Part shown: piece after piece, positions 43,313-55,340 of the stretch
Numbering within the stretch: position 1 is the stretch's first letter
Layout: the number at the start of each line of letters is the position of its first letter
NCBI GenBank assembly: GCA_949316235.1
Contig: OX438748.1
Location: 24,244,575-24,308,574 of the forward strand
Source of the DNA: Oegoconia quadripuncta
Lineage: Eukaryota > Arthropoda > Insecta > Lepidoptera > Autostichidae
Direction of reading: 5' to 3'
DNA: 64,000 bases
The notes under the pieces: generated by a model
The model's database searches: none
What the model saw: only the letters and a program-made list of their open reading frames with translations
What the model was told of the DNA's origin: nothing
Translations under genes and position numbers: made by a program

Positions 43313-43510
43313 GAGGGCGGAGTGTGAGTTTTGTTTCGAGTTAACTTTAGTACCGCGTTCACGTTTACGTGACGATTTGTATGAAGAAATGTGCAGCGCC
43401 TCTAGCAGATAGTTAGCAAAACGAATTTTTTTCATAGATACTTTTTGCGTAAACGCGAACGCGATGGTAAAGTTAAAAACGAGACAAAACTCGCACTTCG
43501 CACACTGGTC
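43313..43510. mobile_element. Long-TIR MITE, copy 2
   Basis: Same arms as 40786-40985 (GCGGAGTGTGAGTTTTGTTT at the left, 'gacaaaactcgcacttcgca' at the right). The minus-strand 93-codon frame over it is an accident of the element. Confidence 0.7.
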
Positions 43511-44065
43511 GTCACTAATAGGTGGTACTCCGCTTCTATTCGAATTGTAATAGTAGTTTTCGATATTCTTTTCTGTTGAAGATACCAACGAGTGTCCTCC
43601 ATATTTGAGTAATTACTCTCCTATAGCAACACTTCTTTTTCTTGGCCTACAGCTGTATACCTACAATCACAAACATGAAAAATTATTTTATTCATTTATT
43701 TTTTATTTTAACACTTTATTACATATAAGTATACAAACATAAATTAAACAAACATAGGACAGAAATTACAATAGGTACACAAAAGGCGAGGGAGATTTCT
43801 TCCAGCAAACCCTCGGAAGGAAAAACCAATTTAAAGTTTTTTATTGCAGTCAAAGAGCGATACTTAAAATATAGAACAATCCATTAACAAAACATCACTG
43901 TTATATGTTCCTATGTCTTTTGTCAAACATTAAGATAAGATAGCAATAATGGTTTGATTATAGGACTAGCTTATAATATAGCGGAATAATTTAATAAGAC
44001 CAAAAAATATATAGATATTACACACAATAAATACATAATATATATATAATACTAAAATACATATT
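43511..44065. other. Intergenic, nothing recognised
   Basis: AT-rich, with the sequence becoming a degenerate TATA-rich lead-in to the satellite. Confidence 0.4.
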
Positions 44066-44451
44066 AATATAATATAATATAATATAATATAATATAATAT
44101 AATATAATATAATATAATATAATATAATATAATATAATATAATATAATATAATATAATATAATATAATATAATATAATATAATATAATATAATATAATAT
44201 AATATAATATAATATAATATAATATAATATAATATAATATAATATAATATAATATAATATAATATAATATAATATAATATAATATAATATAATATAATAT
44301 AATATAATATAATATAATATAATATAATATAATATAATATAATATAATATAATATAATATAATATAATATAATATAATATAATATAATATAATATAATAT
44401 AATATAATATAATATAATATAATATAATATAATATAATATAATATAATATA
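44066..44451. repeat. Pentanucleotide satellite (AATAT)n, about 77 copies
   Basis: 386 bp of uninterrupted AATAT, with essentially no variation between copies. Ends in AATAATAAAG. Confidence 0.95.
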
Positions 44452-45179
44452 ATAATAAAGAATTTAATAATAATATATTAAATATCGTTTATTGCCCGTG
44501 GTCCGATCGCCGAGTTCTACTGGTCGATCCATGGGTAATTTTTTTTGCCTGTGGTTCTATCAATCGGACCCTCATTATAAAAATATAAAATTGTATTGGT
44601 ACTGGATCTACTGGAATAGTAGTACCAAGATAAATATTTTTACCCATGGTACTACTATTAGCATTATTTAGAAAGAAAAAAATACTTAATTATATGAATA
44701 AAATTAATTGAAACCTTTTTTAAAAGACGATCTAAAAAAAATATTTTGTTTCTTAAAACTACATTGAACTAAAAATATTATGCTTTTTAATAGCAAAACA
44801 GTATCGTTTAATAATTAAATATAATATATAAAATATATATCTATAAATAGGCTGATTATTTCTTCTGAATTTGTAACCTGTTGCAATTTTTGAAGATTTG
44901 AGATTCTGAAAGCAACTTGTTACCATTATACGACGTATCCGAATATCCTTCGTAGTAATCTCGCATTCACAGATCCAGAATACACCGGCAAGGGGAAAGC
45001 GTTACAATCATCAATCAGGTTGCTATTATCAAAATTCAGTGCACAGGCGTGACACCTCGCTGCGTGCATCACAATGGCCTCCCCAAGATTTATAGTTCCA
45101 TGTGATGTAATTGTTTTACATGTTGCTTTGATTGGACTCGACGACATCCGCGTCATGCAAAGTTGCAAGCCTTTACAGA
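44452..45179. other. Intergenic, LINE relic on the minus strand possible
   Basis: Mostly AT-rich. A 118-codon minus frame (44926-45282) is antisense to a LINE relic and has no family resemblance of its own. Confidence 0.35.
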
Positions 45180-45640
45180 TAGTTTTTGCAAGCTCGTAAA
45201 TGCGGCTATGGCGGCACGTGCCACCATGACGAAGAAGAAAATCGATCACTGCTAAATTGCAGAGCCTCGAACACCGTCGCAAGGTCGCCTGTCTCTCAGT
45301 CTTTTACAGGATGCACTCCGGTGAGTGTGCGTTGGAATAACACAATCTTATTCCACAATCGCCATTCCATCTTCGGACTACTAGTCGCGGGGAGGGATTC
45401 CACCCGTAGGTATGTAGTTAACATACCGAAGTTTCGCACTGAGCGGTTCGCTTCTTAATTCATAATTCGAACAGCCAAGGCATGGTACTCTCTTCCGGCG
45501 TCAGTCTTTCCTGAATCCTACAACTTTGGGATGACTAGGCATCTACTGAGATCGCGTGCTTCATCTTCCGCCACATCGTCACTTCCCATCAGGTGAGATT
45601 GTGGTCAAATGGGTATCCAGTTAACCATTAAAAAAAATTG
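45180..45640 (+). pseudogene. LINE C-terminal relic with frameshifts
   Basis: Reading across at least two frames on the plus strand gives a typical LINE C terminus: NIPKFRTERFAS, then a WYSLPASVFPESYNFG-like stretch, then ATSSLPIR near 45590. It ends in an A run at 45630. Confidence 0.55.
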
Positions 45641-45973
45641 ACTGTGGTAGGTACACGTGGGGACGCGAGAGGTTTTGAGGCAAAAACTGGCTTACTTCTC
45701 TAAACACAATAATGGCAGAATAACACCGACACGGCGATGGGATGTCGAAGTAGAACTCAACTAGCAATCTTTAACTTCCCACGCTCGATCCAGAGACAAG
45801 GTGGGCTGGTAAGTCAGACACACACAACGGCCTACATAAATCCACTACTGGATAATGAATTGGAATATACGCGAAATTTGAACGATGTAGGTATTATAGA
45901 CTCGAGACTGATATTCTCCCACAGATAAACCGATCAATTTGGGTGTGGGGTTGGCCTACAACCACCTATATAC

Positions 45974-46305
45974 TTTTTTTTTTATGGACAAGGATTGGTA
46001 CTTGACCTCAATCACACCTGATGTTAAGTGAAGATGAGGTCTAAGGTGGAAGCGTACTGATCTGGAAACCCCAACACATTTGGGGGACTGGCTATCTTAT
46101 CTCTGACAACCGGAACACAACAATGCTATCAACATTGCTGCTTGGCGGCAGATTTAGATAAGATGGTGGTAGCTAGCCAGGTGGACATTTAAAATGCTCT
46201 ACCACCAACCAAACCGAGTACTTAAACATGTACCCCGCTGGGGATTGAACCCGCGACCTACGAATCGTAAACTCAATGTTGTTTACATTGAGCCACGGAG
46301 GCGGT
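45974..46305 (-). repeat. tRNA-derived SINE family A
   Basis: A complete minus copy: poly-T 45974-45983, body, and tRNA-like head ending GAGCCACGGAGGCGGT. Very similar to 34036-34367. Confidence 0.8.
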
Positions 46306-48690
46306 ACTATAATATAATTAGTACTTAGTTAACATACCATTGTTTATACGTTAAACATTCCCTCAACAACATACATAATATATTACTTTCTAGTTATTAT
46401 TCTCACTACCTTATCACCGCAACTTGGCACGAAACTGCTCAACCAATCAAAGCAAAGTAAAGGTAAATTTAGGTTAAATAAGTTTTTGTTTTACTGTTAT
46501 TTTATTGCATGATGTGTTCACCTATAAAAGGTTGTACTTACATTTAAATTTAATACCAGATACATTAATTGTTAGATGGACTATGTACTGATGTAACAAT
46601 TGTTGGTGATCCTAAATAAATAAATAAAAAAATAATACTGGGCACGCGAGTTGGTAATTGCAGAATTTTAAAAGCGGAGAGTTAAATACCATTCACCACA
46701 TATCCGTTATCTTGTGCGCTTGGTCCAAATACATGGTTTTCTTATCTGCTTCAAAGAGCACGATGTTCAAATCGTGATATAGTACAATAGTAACATCCTG
46801 ACTCGGCTCGGACCATCAGCACTATATCGGGCTTTATTTATTACAGGTTCTATTTTTAGTAAGTACTACATTTCCGCCCGCGGCTGCGCATGCGTGGAAT
46901 AACTTTTTCGCGATAATTTGTTTATCCATGGGGAACTACTTACTTTCATCATCTTATTTAAGAGCCCTGCTCTTGTCAGTGGAGTTTTTTCAATATCTCT
47001 CTACTCTCCGCCTTTCTTTATCAGGATAAAAAATATCCTGTCTTAATCCAGGATATATTCCACCTATATTCAAATTCGTTCATCCGTTTCGCCGTGATTG
47101 GGCAACAAACAAACAAACATCCAAACTTTTGCCTTTATAATATAGTTAAATTGTATCTACTTTTAGAAAGAAAGAAACTGTTTATTCACCCCTTCGACAC
47201 ATATACAACAATTGTTAGGCAAATAAAATAACAGAACACACAGCTAAGTGCCGTAGCAGCGAAAGGGAAACGACTCAGCTATATGCTGAGCTTGTAAGAG
47301 CTCAGCGCTGGTTTACTGTCGCACCCAGAGCAGACGACTTACCGTCGCTAGTTGCATAAAGACATCCTGTCAAAGAAATAAAAATGTGCTATGTAAATTA
47401 AATAAATCCATAAAGATACTTGTTATGTGACATAAATATAATATATGTAAACTTCCCTTGAAGAACAAAGATAAATAGAAAGAAGTTCACTGTTTGGGAA
47501 ATGATAATCGACTAGTGCAACTAAAATATGGTGCTGCTAGTATCAATATAAATATAAATACAATTTTAGTATCGTTTAGTTATAGTAACATTTTAGTACG
47601 CATGGAAAGGGGGGTAATGATAAAAAGGTTAATTTAGTTTTTCTTAAAAATAAAATATATTGAAACCATATGCACAAGTTAATATTACAGCTAAAAACGT
47701 ACGCCATCTAAACGCAGTAGCATTAGCCCTAGTTACAATATTCGCTGATTTTTTCCGAACGTTACAAAACAATTTTGTACTATTTCCACCGCCTTATGAT
47801 AAAGATCTTATCAAATAATGAAAAAACTACATTCTTTTAGACGAACAAAAAAATAATAATTATAAAAAAATATTTGTTTACATTTAATTTCAAAGTAACT
47901 AATGAATATTGAGTGTGCAAACGGGAAAATCCTTTTTTTTTTATCATTTGTATATTTTTACTAATCTAATATTATTATAATACAATAAATACACAGTAGC
48001 ACAACCATTATTTCAAGCTACATAAATTAATAAATAAACTGGTATGTCACTTTACCTTACTAATATTGTCGAATTAAATTGTATGTCAGTTGCAGAATGA
48101 ATGATATATCAAATGCAAGGTTACTCATAAACTGATGTACTGCTGTATAAACTGATGTAATATGGACGTGTTACAGAATGCGTTTGTATACTCCGAAATA
48201 AAAGAGTAGAAAACCGAACAGAAATGAGCTACATTAATTTTACATGGACATCTAAGCCATAGCCCATATCAACAAGACCTTGAGTTTAAATACTTCTGTT
48301 TTAAATACAAAACAGGATCTCAAGTCTCAAGGTTCAACTTACGACTTAGGTGTGGCTTGGCTGTATGTACAGCTCTTGTATTATCAGTTGCGTTTACAGA
48401 CAGCATTCTACTATCGGAAATGCACTGACATGTCCAAATCCACCAAAGTTATGCCTGACCCCTTTTGAACTTTGCCGTGTTATATTAATCTTTAGAAGTA
48501 AGTAAAAGTGCCATCAAATATAGCTTGGAATATCGTTGTACATACACAATAAATAAGGGTAACCCACGCTTCAATCCCAAAGTATTTGCCTTCAATATTT
48601 AGACTAAGTATAAAAATTTTTTTTAGATATTCAAGGCAACGATGGAAATACAAATTACGCCTCAATTACATTTGAGCTACAATGGAAGTT
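46306..48690. other. Intergenic with LINE tails
   Basis: A LINE 3' end lies near 46960-47150 ('acaaacaaacatccaaactt'), related to 14500-14640. 47160-47350 holds another retroposon-like block. No gene, RNA gene or splice-linked frame was found. Confidence 0.4.
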
Positions 48691-48694
48691 TTAG

Positions 48695-48750
48695 GTCCGC
48701 AATAATAAACCGTTCTCAAGATTGAGATGCTCTTAAATTTACACTTGTGA
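48695..48750. repeat. Harbinger-like MITE end fragment
   Basis: A broken copy of the left end ('aataataaaccgttctcaag') directly next to the full element at 48757-49087. Confidence 0.55.
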
Positions 48751-48756
48751 ATCTTA

Positions 48757-49087
48757 GGCCCGTATTAATAAACCGTTCTCAAGATTGAGAATAGTTTTGT
48801 GACCGGTCTCAAGTAAACGTGTTGATTAATAAACCTTACTCAACCTGAAACGCACGTGTATACTCAAGTAGTAACTCACTTGAGACGTGCGCCGAGTTTC
48901 ACGTATTAATAAACGAAACTCAAGACTATCATTCATTCGCTGCTGAGGCGAATACTTGAGAAGTGAGAAGACCTCAAGATTGGTTTATTAATTAGCACGG
49001 AGCTTGAGATAGCATCAACTTCTTAAGACGCATCTCGGGCGATACAGCCTCAAGACTTGTATTGAGATTGGTTTATTAATACGGGCC
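48757..49087. mobile_element. Harbinger-like MITE, copy 2
   Basis: 331 bp, the inverted counterpart of 2797-3129. Ends GGCCCGTATTAATAAACC / GGTTTATTAATACGGGCC; target duplication TTA on both sides. Confidence 0.8.
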
Positions 49088-49090
49088 TTA

Positions 49091-51796
49091 AACAGTGTCA
49101 AAAAAAAATTGAGAATGAGACACTATCTGTCACAAAATCGATTTATTAATACGGCGTTTAGTGTTTTATTCATAGTTTAGATACTGTATTAACCTAGACT
49201 GTGACGTAAGCGAATTCGTATATAGTTGAAATTATGTTATAATATAATACATATTTATACAACTTTTGTGTGAAGGCTAGTCGTATCAAATTTTATGTGA
49301 GATTGTTACATTATAAGAGACATAAAAGCAGCGCCTCTTTAAAACAGACATATATATTTAAAGGGTATTACAGGCATTATTACGAATCTAGTACCGTAAC
49401 GTATGCAAAGAAAACTTATGTACAGTTGAAGAATCATGACCCACTCAATCGATTATTCGTTTGAAATATCAAAACAGTTGACCGTAAACTTACACCTAGA
49501 ATTAACAAATGTAAGAGTAGTCATGACCATGCTCCCTGAGCCTAGGGCTTTCTGATAACATCTTCAACACTTAATACTGTGAAAGACTTGAAGCATAGAC
49601 ATAGGTTTTGTGATAAGCTGCCTAGTTTAGGCGTCAAAGACTTCATAAGAGTCTGTAACAATTTAGTACCTCGATAAAGAAATTAGTATTATCTACGAAT
49701 AATAATTGTATAGAAAATTAACTGTCTTACAATTACCGTTATGATTTTGGTTCCATTTACGCAACAAACTAACAGCAATTACAACGAAGCACTCACACTC
49801 TCATAGACGAAGCTTGAACGCGATTGGTCGCGACAAGGTCACGCATCGGCCGGCGACGCGAGTGTCACAGCTTACTGGCGCGCAGGCTGTCCCTATTTTA
49901 CGCCCCACCCATCGCGGGTTCTATTTCGTGGAACCATTTTAAAGCCTTATTTACTCTTCTATACAATTATTATTCATAGGTATTACTATTGTTATCTTGG
50001 AGCCTGTCCAGGATGGACCTCAAGTATGTGACCGCCAGACTCGAAGTCTGACTCTGCCGTTGGTTTTTCTATGAGAAATTTTAATATGACTTATCTATTC
50101 TTCGAGGCTTTCATGGCTCGTGCATTTGCTCAAGTTAACCTTCACACAAAATACACCAATCTCAACTGATTTACCAAATTTTTTTCTACCGTAACAACAC
50201 TGGGAAGAAAATTCTTGCAATAAGCCACTAGTTTCTTTATGACGTTAAGTGAAGATGCGAGGCAAAGATAGAAGCGCGCTCACCCGGACCCTTATTTAGT
50301 AGCTATCTTATCTCATACCCTCTCCCAGTGAGAGGAGGCTGTACCCCAACAGTGGGAATGCGTAAGGTTGTTGATAATTTTAAAATAATTTCATTGTCCC
50401 AACATCGTACTATTAAAAAAATTATATACACCACAAACATAATGCTCATTTCTTTTGACCACTGTTCATGTTTTACTGGTGTAGTAATTTATCAACCTTC
50501 AGAAAATAAAATAACTGCCCATAATTTTTTTCCAAATGATCTATAACATCCCTAATGTTTTAAAATAACTGGGATGAAAAAGGTTTGGATGCCGATATTT
50601 TAAAATAATACAAAAAAAAAACAAAAATAATTTTGTATTGCTCAAATTATCCATAATCATTAAATCTTATCACGGTGGCTACCGAAAAATGTTTCAACGA
50701 TTGTTGTTATAGGAGCAGCACAGAACTGTTTGCAGTACTTTAATATATCGTAATGTAAATCAACTACAGCTTGACATACTTGTTGTTCCCTGTTAGGGCT
50801 TTGTTTATGGGATACATAATTATTTACTGGAGCAGCACCGCTGATTGTCATTTCGTGGGGTGTCCGTTCAAGCATTATTTCTCTACTATGTATACTTGAT
50901 GCGTTTTATAAATTCTATATTATTACGTGACTCATTGTTGATGGTGCAGTCGGTAGGATAGAGAACATTTTATTTTCTGTCTAATCCCAGTAGATCTCGT
51001 GGGTGTCTTCATGATTTTTCTCAGCCCAATATTCTACGGTAAGAAAAAATTGGTAAGACACATGGGACGTACCTCAAAACCCAATCTACAATGTGTTAAA
51101 AAATAGTTGTAATTCTCCGAAATATTGCAAATATAGATTATTTCTGGCTACGTAGTTTGTTTGTATAATAAATAAAACAATATCTTCGGTCAACAATAAA
51201 TAACTAACTTAAGGCGAAATTCTGTGTAAACTATACACGATGTCACTGAATAGGGGACAGAGTACTTAAAATATTTATATGTAATAGCAACACTTTACTA
51301 AAGAGAAACTTTAATTGCGAAAACAGATTCATCTATTACCAAAGTCAAAATATACAACAAAACTAGCAATATTGGAAAAATTAATCAACTCAAGGACTCT
51401 AAAACATGTATTTCAGTCATGTGGGATGGTAGCCAGAATGCTGGGAGCATTTTGCTTTGTTAAATGGCAATACTGATGCGTTGGTTAATTAATAGAGACG
51501 ATATGTTAGAGTTCTCGGTGTTTCTTAATTTATTGATGAGCCATTGGTGACATACCGTGAATACTGTGTTTCTTAACATTAAAACTAAAATAAAATATTT
51601 CTTCAGTAAAGTTTGCAATTTTTTTTTTCAATATTTATGTTACTTCATGTCCCACCCAATATAGCTACATTTGTTAATTACAACATAATTTAATAACAAC
51701 TATAGCACCTAGTAACGATACAGATCTCCCAAATAGAATCTCAAAAGATCCAATTTACATCTGCAATAAATCGCCTGCAAAAAATGTCCGACAGTA
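49091..51796. other. Intergenic; one GC-rich island
   Basis: 49790-49930 is GC- and CpG-rich ('gcatcggccggcgacgcgag') and stands out, like an insect promoter or a decayed element. A 71-codon minus frame at 50660-50875 has protein-like composition but no recognised family. Nothing else is supported. Confidence 0.4.
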
Positions 51797-51934
51797 GTGT
51801 CGATTCGGATGTACACCAACTAAACTAAAACCAGTTTTAGCGTGGTGCCGTCGCATCGTACTGTACCAGGGAGAAAGAGACAGTATTACTCTAAAACTGG
51901 TTTTAGTTTAGTTGGCGTACATCCGAATAGACAC
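51797..51934. mobile_element. Short fold-back MITE (family F), empty copy
   Basis: 138 bp. The ends GTGTCGATTCGGATGTACAC and the complement of GTGTCTATTCGGATGTACGC pair, extended by CAACTAAACTAAAACCAG. The centre has 'gtgccgtcgcatcgtactgt'. It is the uninterrupted reference for 55029-55340. Confidence 0.8.
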
Positions 51935-52174
51935 CAGTACGACCGATAGTTAATTTTAAAATACGGCATGTATCGTAATTTTATTTGGCTCTTAATTATG
52001 TGGGAGTATTAGGACAGTTTATGAACTTATGACAATACCAAAAAAAAAAACTTGGTATAGTTTTTTTTTTGGTATAGTCATACATAAGTCAAAGAACAGA
52101 TGGAAAAGACACGATAATATTTTATGTTAAGATATTGCTTGCTCACACATACGAAGTTATATGCTCATCGTGAA

Positions 52175-52345
52175 AGTATTCCCGAACGAGTACGACATTG
52201 GAACCTTCAAGAAACGAGCCTACACCTTCCTCAAAGGCCGGCAACGCATCTGTGACCCTTTTGGTGTTGCGGGTGTCCATGGGCGGAGGTGCTTGCTTTC
52301 CATCAGACCCGCATGCTCGTTTGCCGCGCTCTCATATTAAAAAAA
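52175..52345 (+). repeat. LINE 3' end (family E), short copy
   Basis: Starts within CCCGAACGAGTACGACATTG and ends in an A run, as the last 170 bp of 27715-28022. Confidence 0.7.
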
Positions 52346-52571
52346 AAAGAGATAAACACAAAACATTCGCCAAATATATCGTAATCTGTTAAAAGACATC
52401 TTAAGATCAGAGGCTCTCTGTTTCATGTGTCCACATAGCTCTGTGTAAAAGACAGCGACAAGTATAAAATATGTATTGTCTTCGTCATGTGCGATGCGCT
52501 TTATAAACACTCCCAAATCGCTAATCTATCTAAATCTTTTTCGCAGGTGAAGTTTTGCCACAATCCGTCCT

Positions 52572-53306
52572 GGGGGGCGATTCTCGCGCAATAGACATTA
52601 TGTCGTATTCGACATATCTCGAAATAAAATGGCGAATGTCGAATGAAACAGAATTTTCGTATTCTCAAAATGTCACGTTAGAGAATTGTCTATTCCCAGC
52701 GCTCGACTTACAACGAGTGGTAAATATCAGTCGACATTGGATCTCTAATCGTCAAATCGTAGGTATCGTAGTGACATTTCTTTCTGCCAGTTTGGTATTG
52801 GAAAAGTGTTTGTGGTTTTGTGTGATTTATCGTCTAAGTGCCATTTATTTAGCTCTTAAATCGACAAATTCGACAATGTTAGGTGACGAAGTAATAGGAG
52901 TTGACAATTTTATATCTTCATGTCAGATTGACACTTGCTTGAGTTACGTTTTACGCGGATTTGTTTAACAAACCAGTCATTCTGTGGAATCTTTTTCGTT
53001 AGATTTCAATAATAAAGCAATACCTTGTAGTTTATTTATACTCTGAAATGAAGTCGGTTAAGTCTTATATTTCAGAACCTATTATAAGGCTGGATTCGTT
53101 GATCTCGATTACGACTAAACACAATCGATAAAGCGGAACGTAACTTATATCGACATCCCAATAGTTCGTGACATTTTATCTCTAGCGACCGCGAGAATAC
53201 GTTTCTTTCGTATCATAGACATTTTTGTGACATTTTTAATCGACATTCCACGATTAGACATTATCTCGAATTAGAGATATCTCGCATGAACTGAGAATCA
53301 GCCCCC
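52572..53306. mobile_element. Non-autonomous DNA transposon with GGGGGC ends
   Basis: 735 bp. The left end GGGGGGCGATTCTCGCGCAA and the right end, complement of GGGGGCTGATTCTCAGTTCA, are imperfect inverted repeats. GACAT, CGACA and TCTCGA words recur inside in both orientations. The 137-codon frame at 52555-52968 starts outside the element and runs through its arm, so it is most likely spurious. The superfamily is unknown. Confidence 0.55.
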
Positions 53307-53604
53307 TGCTCCATCGCGTACATGTTAGTATAAGTCTATACCTTTCATTCCGCTTCTCTTACATAGATAAACTCATTGACGCATGCCCTATGACGGATTT
53401 GCTGGAAATAACTCTTTTAGAAATAAACTTGGCCTTCTGCTTAATGTTTTCTGTTGTGTGTTATAGCATTAAGCACTAGATCATTTTCGTTTACAAAATA
53501 TAAGTCCGCTAGCGAAGCGCTATTCACTTGGATATATTCTTTATTTTTATTATTGATCGAAGGATAATGTTTAAAGCTTATTATAGCTACATCTTATTAT
53601 AACC

Positions 53605-53725
53605 GAATGAATTTCTTACCGTAAGGAAAAAAATAGGGCATATCAGGTAAGTGACAGGTATTGCCAAAATGTAGTTTAATTATTTTATTTCAAAACCATC
53701 ACGGTAAAAACTAATTCGGTATAAA
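53605..53725 (-). repeat. Dispersed repeat family D fragment
   Basis: Reverse complement of the 6010-6095 block ('ttaccgtaaggaaaaaaata'). Confidence 0.5.
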
Positions 53726-53764
53726 TTTCAATGCATCGTGTAAATAAAGATATATGTACAGGGT

Positions 53765-53960
53765 GAAATTTAATTTGTGTAATTCCTGTTTACTGGTGAC
53801 GCTACTCCTGATTACGAACATTTCTCCCCAAGGAACCATAGCCGAATTCCATCAAAAAATTTCGGTTATCCATACAAAGTAAACCATTCTGAAACCACCT
53901 TTTGTATGGTAATCCAACAATTTTCGGCTGAATTCGTCGGCTATGGTTCTAGTGAAAAGT
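53765..53960. repeat. Dispersed repeat, inverted pair with 54700-54890
   Basis: 'ctgattacgaacatttctcc' and 'gtaaaccattctgaaaccac' appear in reverse complement at 54700-54890 ('tcagaatggtttacttgtgt', 'gttgttcgtaatcaagagtg'). SINE A material separates the two arms. Confidence 0.55.
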
Positions 53961-54085
53961 TTTTTTTTTTATGCACAACGGATTGGTCAAGTACCAAGTC
54001 TGCCGGACAAAACCAAGCCAACTAATCGCCGCTTGATCAGTCGCCCACCAACAGCGGATCGGCGGCACAATATGGCGGGCTTTCT

Positions 54086-54360
54086 CTTTTTTTTATGCAC
54101 GACGGGTTCGTACTTGACCTCAATCACACCTGATGTTAAGTAAAAATGAGGTCGAAGGTGGAAGCGTACTGACCCGGAAACACATTTGGGGGACTGGCTA
54201 TGTTATCTCTGACAATTGGAATACAACAATGCCAACTTAACATTGCTGCTTGGCGGCAGATTTAGATAACAACAAACACGTTGGTTGGTGGTAGGGCATT
54301 TTAAATGTCTAGCCAGGCGGACATTTAAAATGCCCTACCACCAACCAAACCATTGGTTGG
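54086..54360 (-). repeat. SINE family A with an inverted internal duplication
   Basis: A minus-strand copy lacking its tRNA-like head. At 54281-54309 and 54320-54348 two 29-bp arms pair perfectly around TAGCCAGGCG. Other copies have only the right arm (ACATTTAAAATGCCCTACCA), so the left arm is a local inverted duplication. Confidence 0.75.
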
Positions 54361-55028
54361 TGTTCGTTGTTTCTTAAAGTGTTTGTTGTTCTTGTTGGTG
54401 CCAGTGTCAAAGATTTCACACATGAGTAGGAGCGTGTCACTTCACGAGATCGAACTTTGCGTACCAATTTTTTCTTTTCGTTTCTTTTCTGTTCTTACCC
54501 CTTTTCATGCAAAATTTCGCTTACAATATGTAGTTGTAATACCTACTTATATTGACCTAATATTGCTGTTTGCTACTCTTCATTTTTATATATAGGCGGA
54601 GATTTTTTATAAGTATTGTTTTTACTGATAGGTTTTTCTTCTATAGTTTATATAAGTCTGTAGATCTTCCAAAAAGTAAATAAATAAAAAAATAATTAAT
54701 TAATAAGGAGTGGAGTCACCATCCCGAAAATTATTGTACTTCCATACTAAAGGTGATTTCAGAATGGTTTACTTGTGTGGGTAATGGAAAACTTTTTGAT
54801 CGAACTCAACTATGTTTCCTTGGGGAAAGTTGTTCGTAATCAAGAGTGACGTCACCAGTTAATGGGAAGTACACGAATTCAAAATCACCTAGTATAGCAA
54901 ATCAACGCAGTTTAAAGTGTTTTATAATAATTTTACAGAATTAAAACTATTTTGATAACACTATGTCATAGATAGCTGAATTAACCATTCGGTTGAATAC
55001 CCAGCCGGTTGTATATGGCGGACAATGC

Positions 55029-55340
55029 TGTCGATTCGGTTGTACACCAACTAAAGTAAACTAAAACCAGTTTTGGAGTGGTGCCGTCGCATCGTACTGT
55101 TCGGGAGTGATCGATGCGAGTGCGGAGTCTCCCCACAGACAATGGATCACGTATTGTCTTGCCCCGCATGTCCTTTGACGACCTCCTTAACGCCACAGAC
55201 AGTGCTGTTAGAGTGGCTAAGTTTTGGTCCAATAAAGTTTGAAACTTGCCTCGACACGAAAAGAAGATCGTACTGTTCCGGGGAGTCAGTACTACTTTAA
55301 AACTGATTTTAGTTTAGTTGGTGTACATCTGAATCGACAC
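55029..55340. mobile_element. Fold-back MITE (family F) disrupted by a LINE fragment
   Basis: Same ends as 51797-51934. In the middle, the word ATCGTACTGTTC(C)GGG(G)AG is duplicated (55091-55107 and 55267-55285) around a 159-bp insert (55108-55266). Confidence 0.75.
55108..55266 (+). pseudogene. LINE polyprotein fragment with C-terminal zinc knuckle
   Basis: The insert reads DRCECGVSPQTMDHVLSCPA, a Cys-Cys-His-Cys motif found at the C terminus of several insect non-LTR polyproteins after the reverse transcriptase. It is flanked by a 17-19-bp target duplication. No poly-A is seen. Confidence 0.6.

Noticed and set aside
44926..45282. 118-codon minus-strand ORF
   Set aside because: It is partly antisense to a LINE relic and resembles no family.
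50660..50875. 71-codon minus-strand ORF with protein-like composition
   Set aside because: No splice sites, promoter or family resemblance could be found; left as intergenic.
52555..52968. 137-codon plus-strand ORF as a gene
   Set aside because: It starts just outside and runs through a DNA transposon arm; composition shows no family and hydrophobic stretches come from repeated CGACA words.
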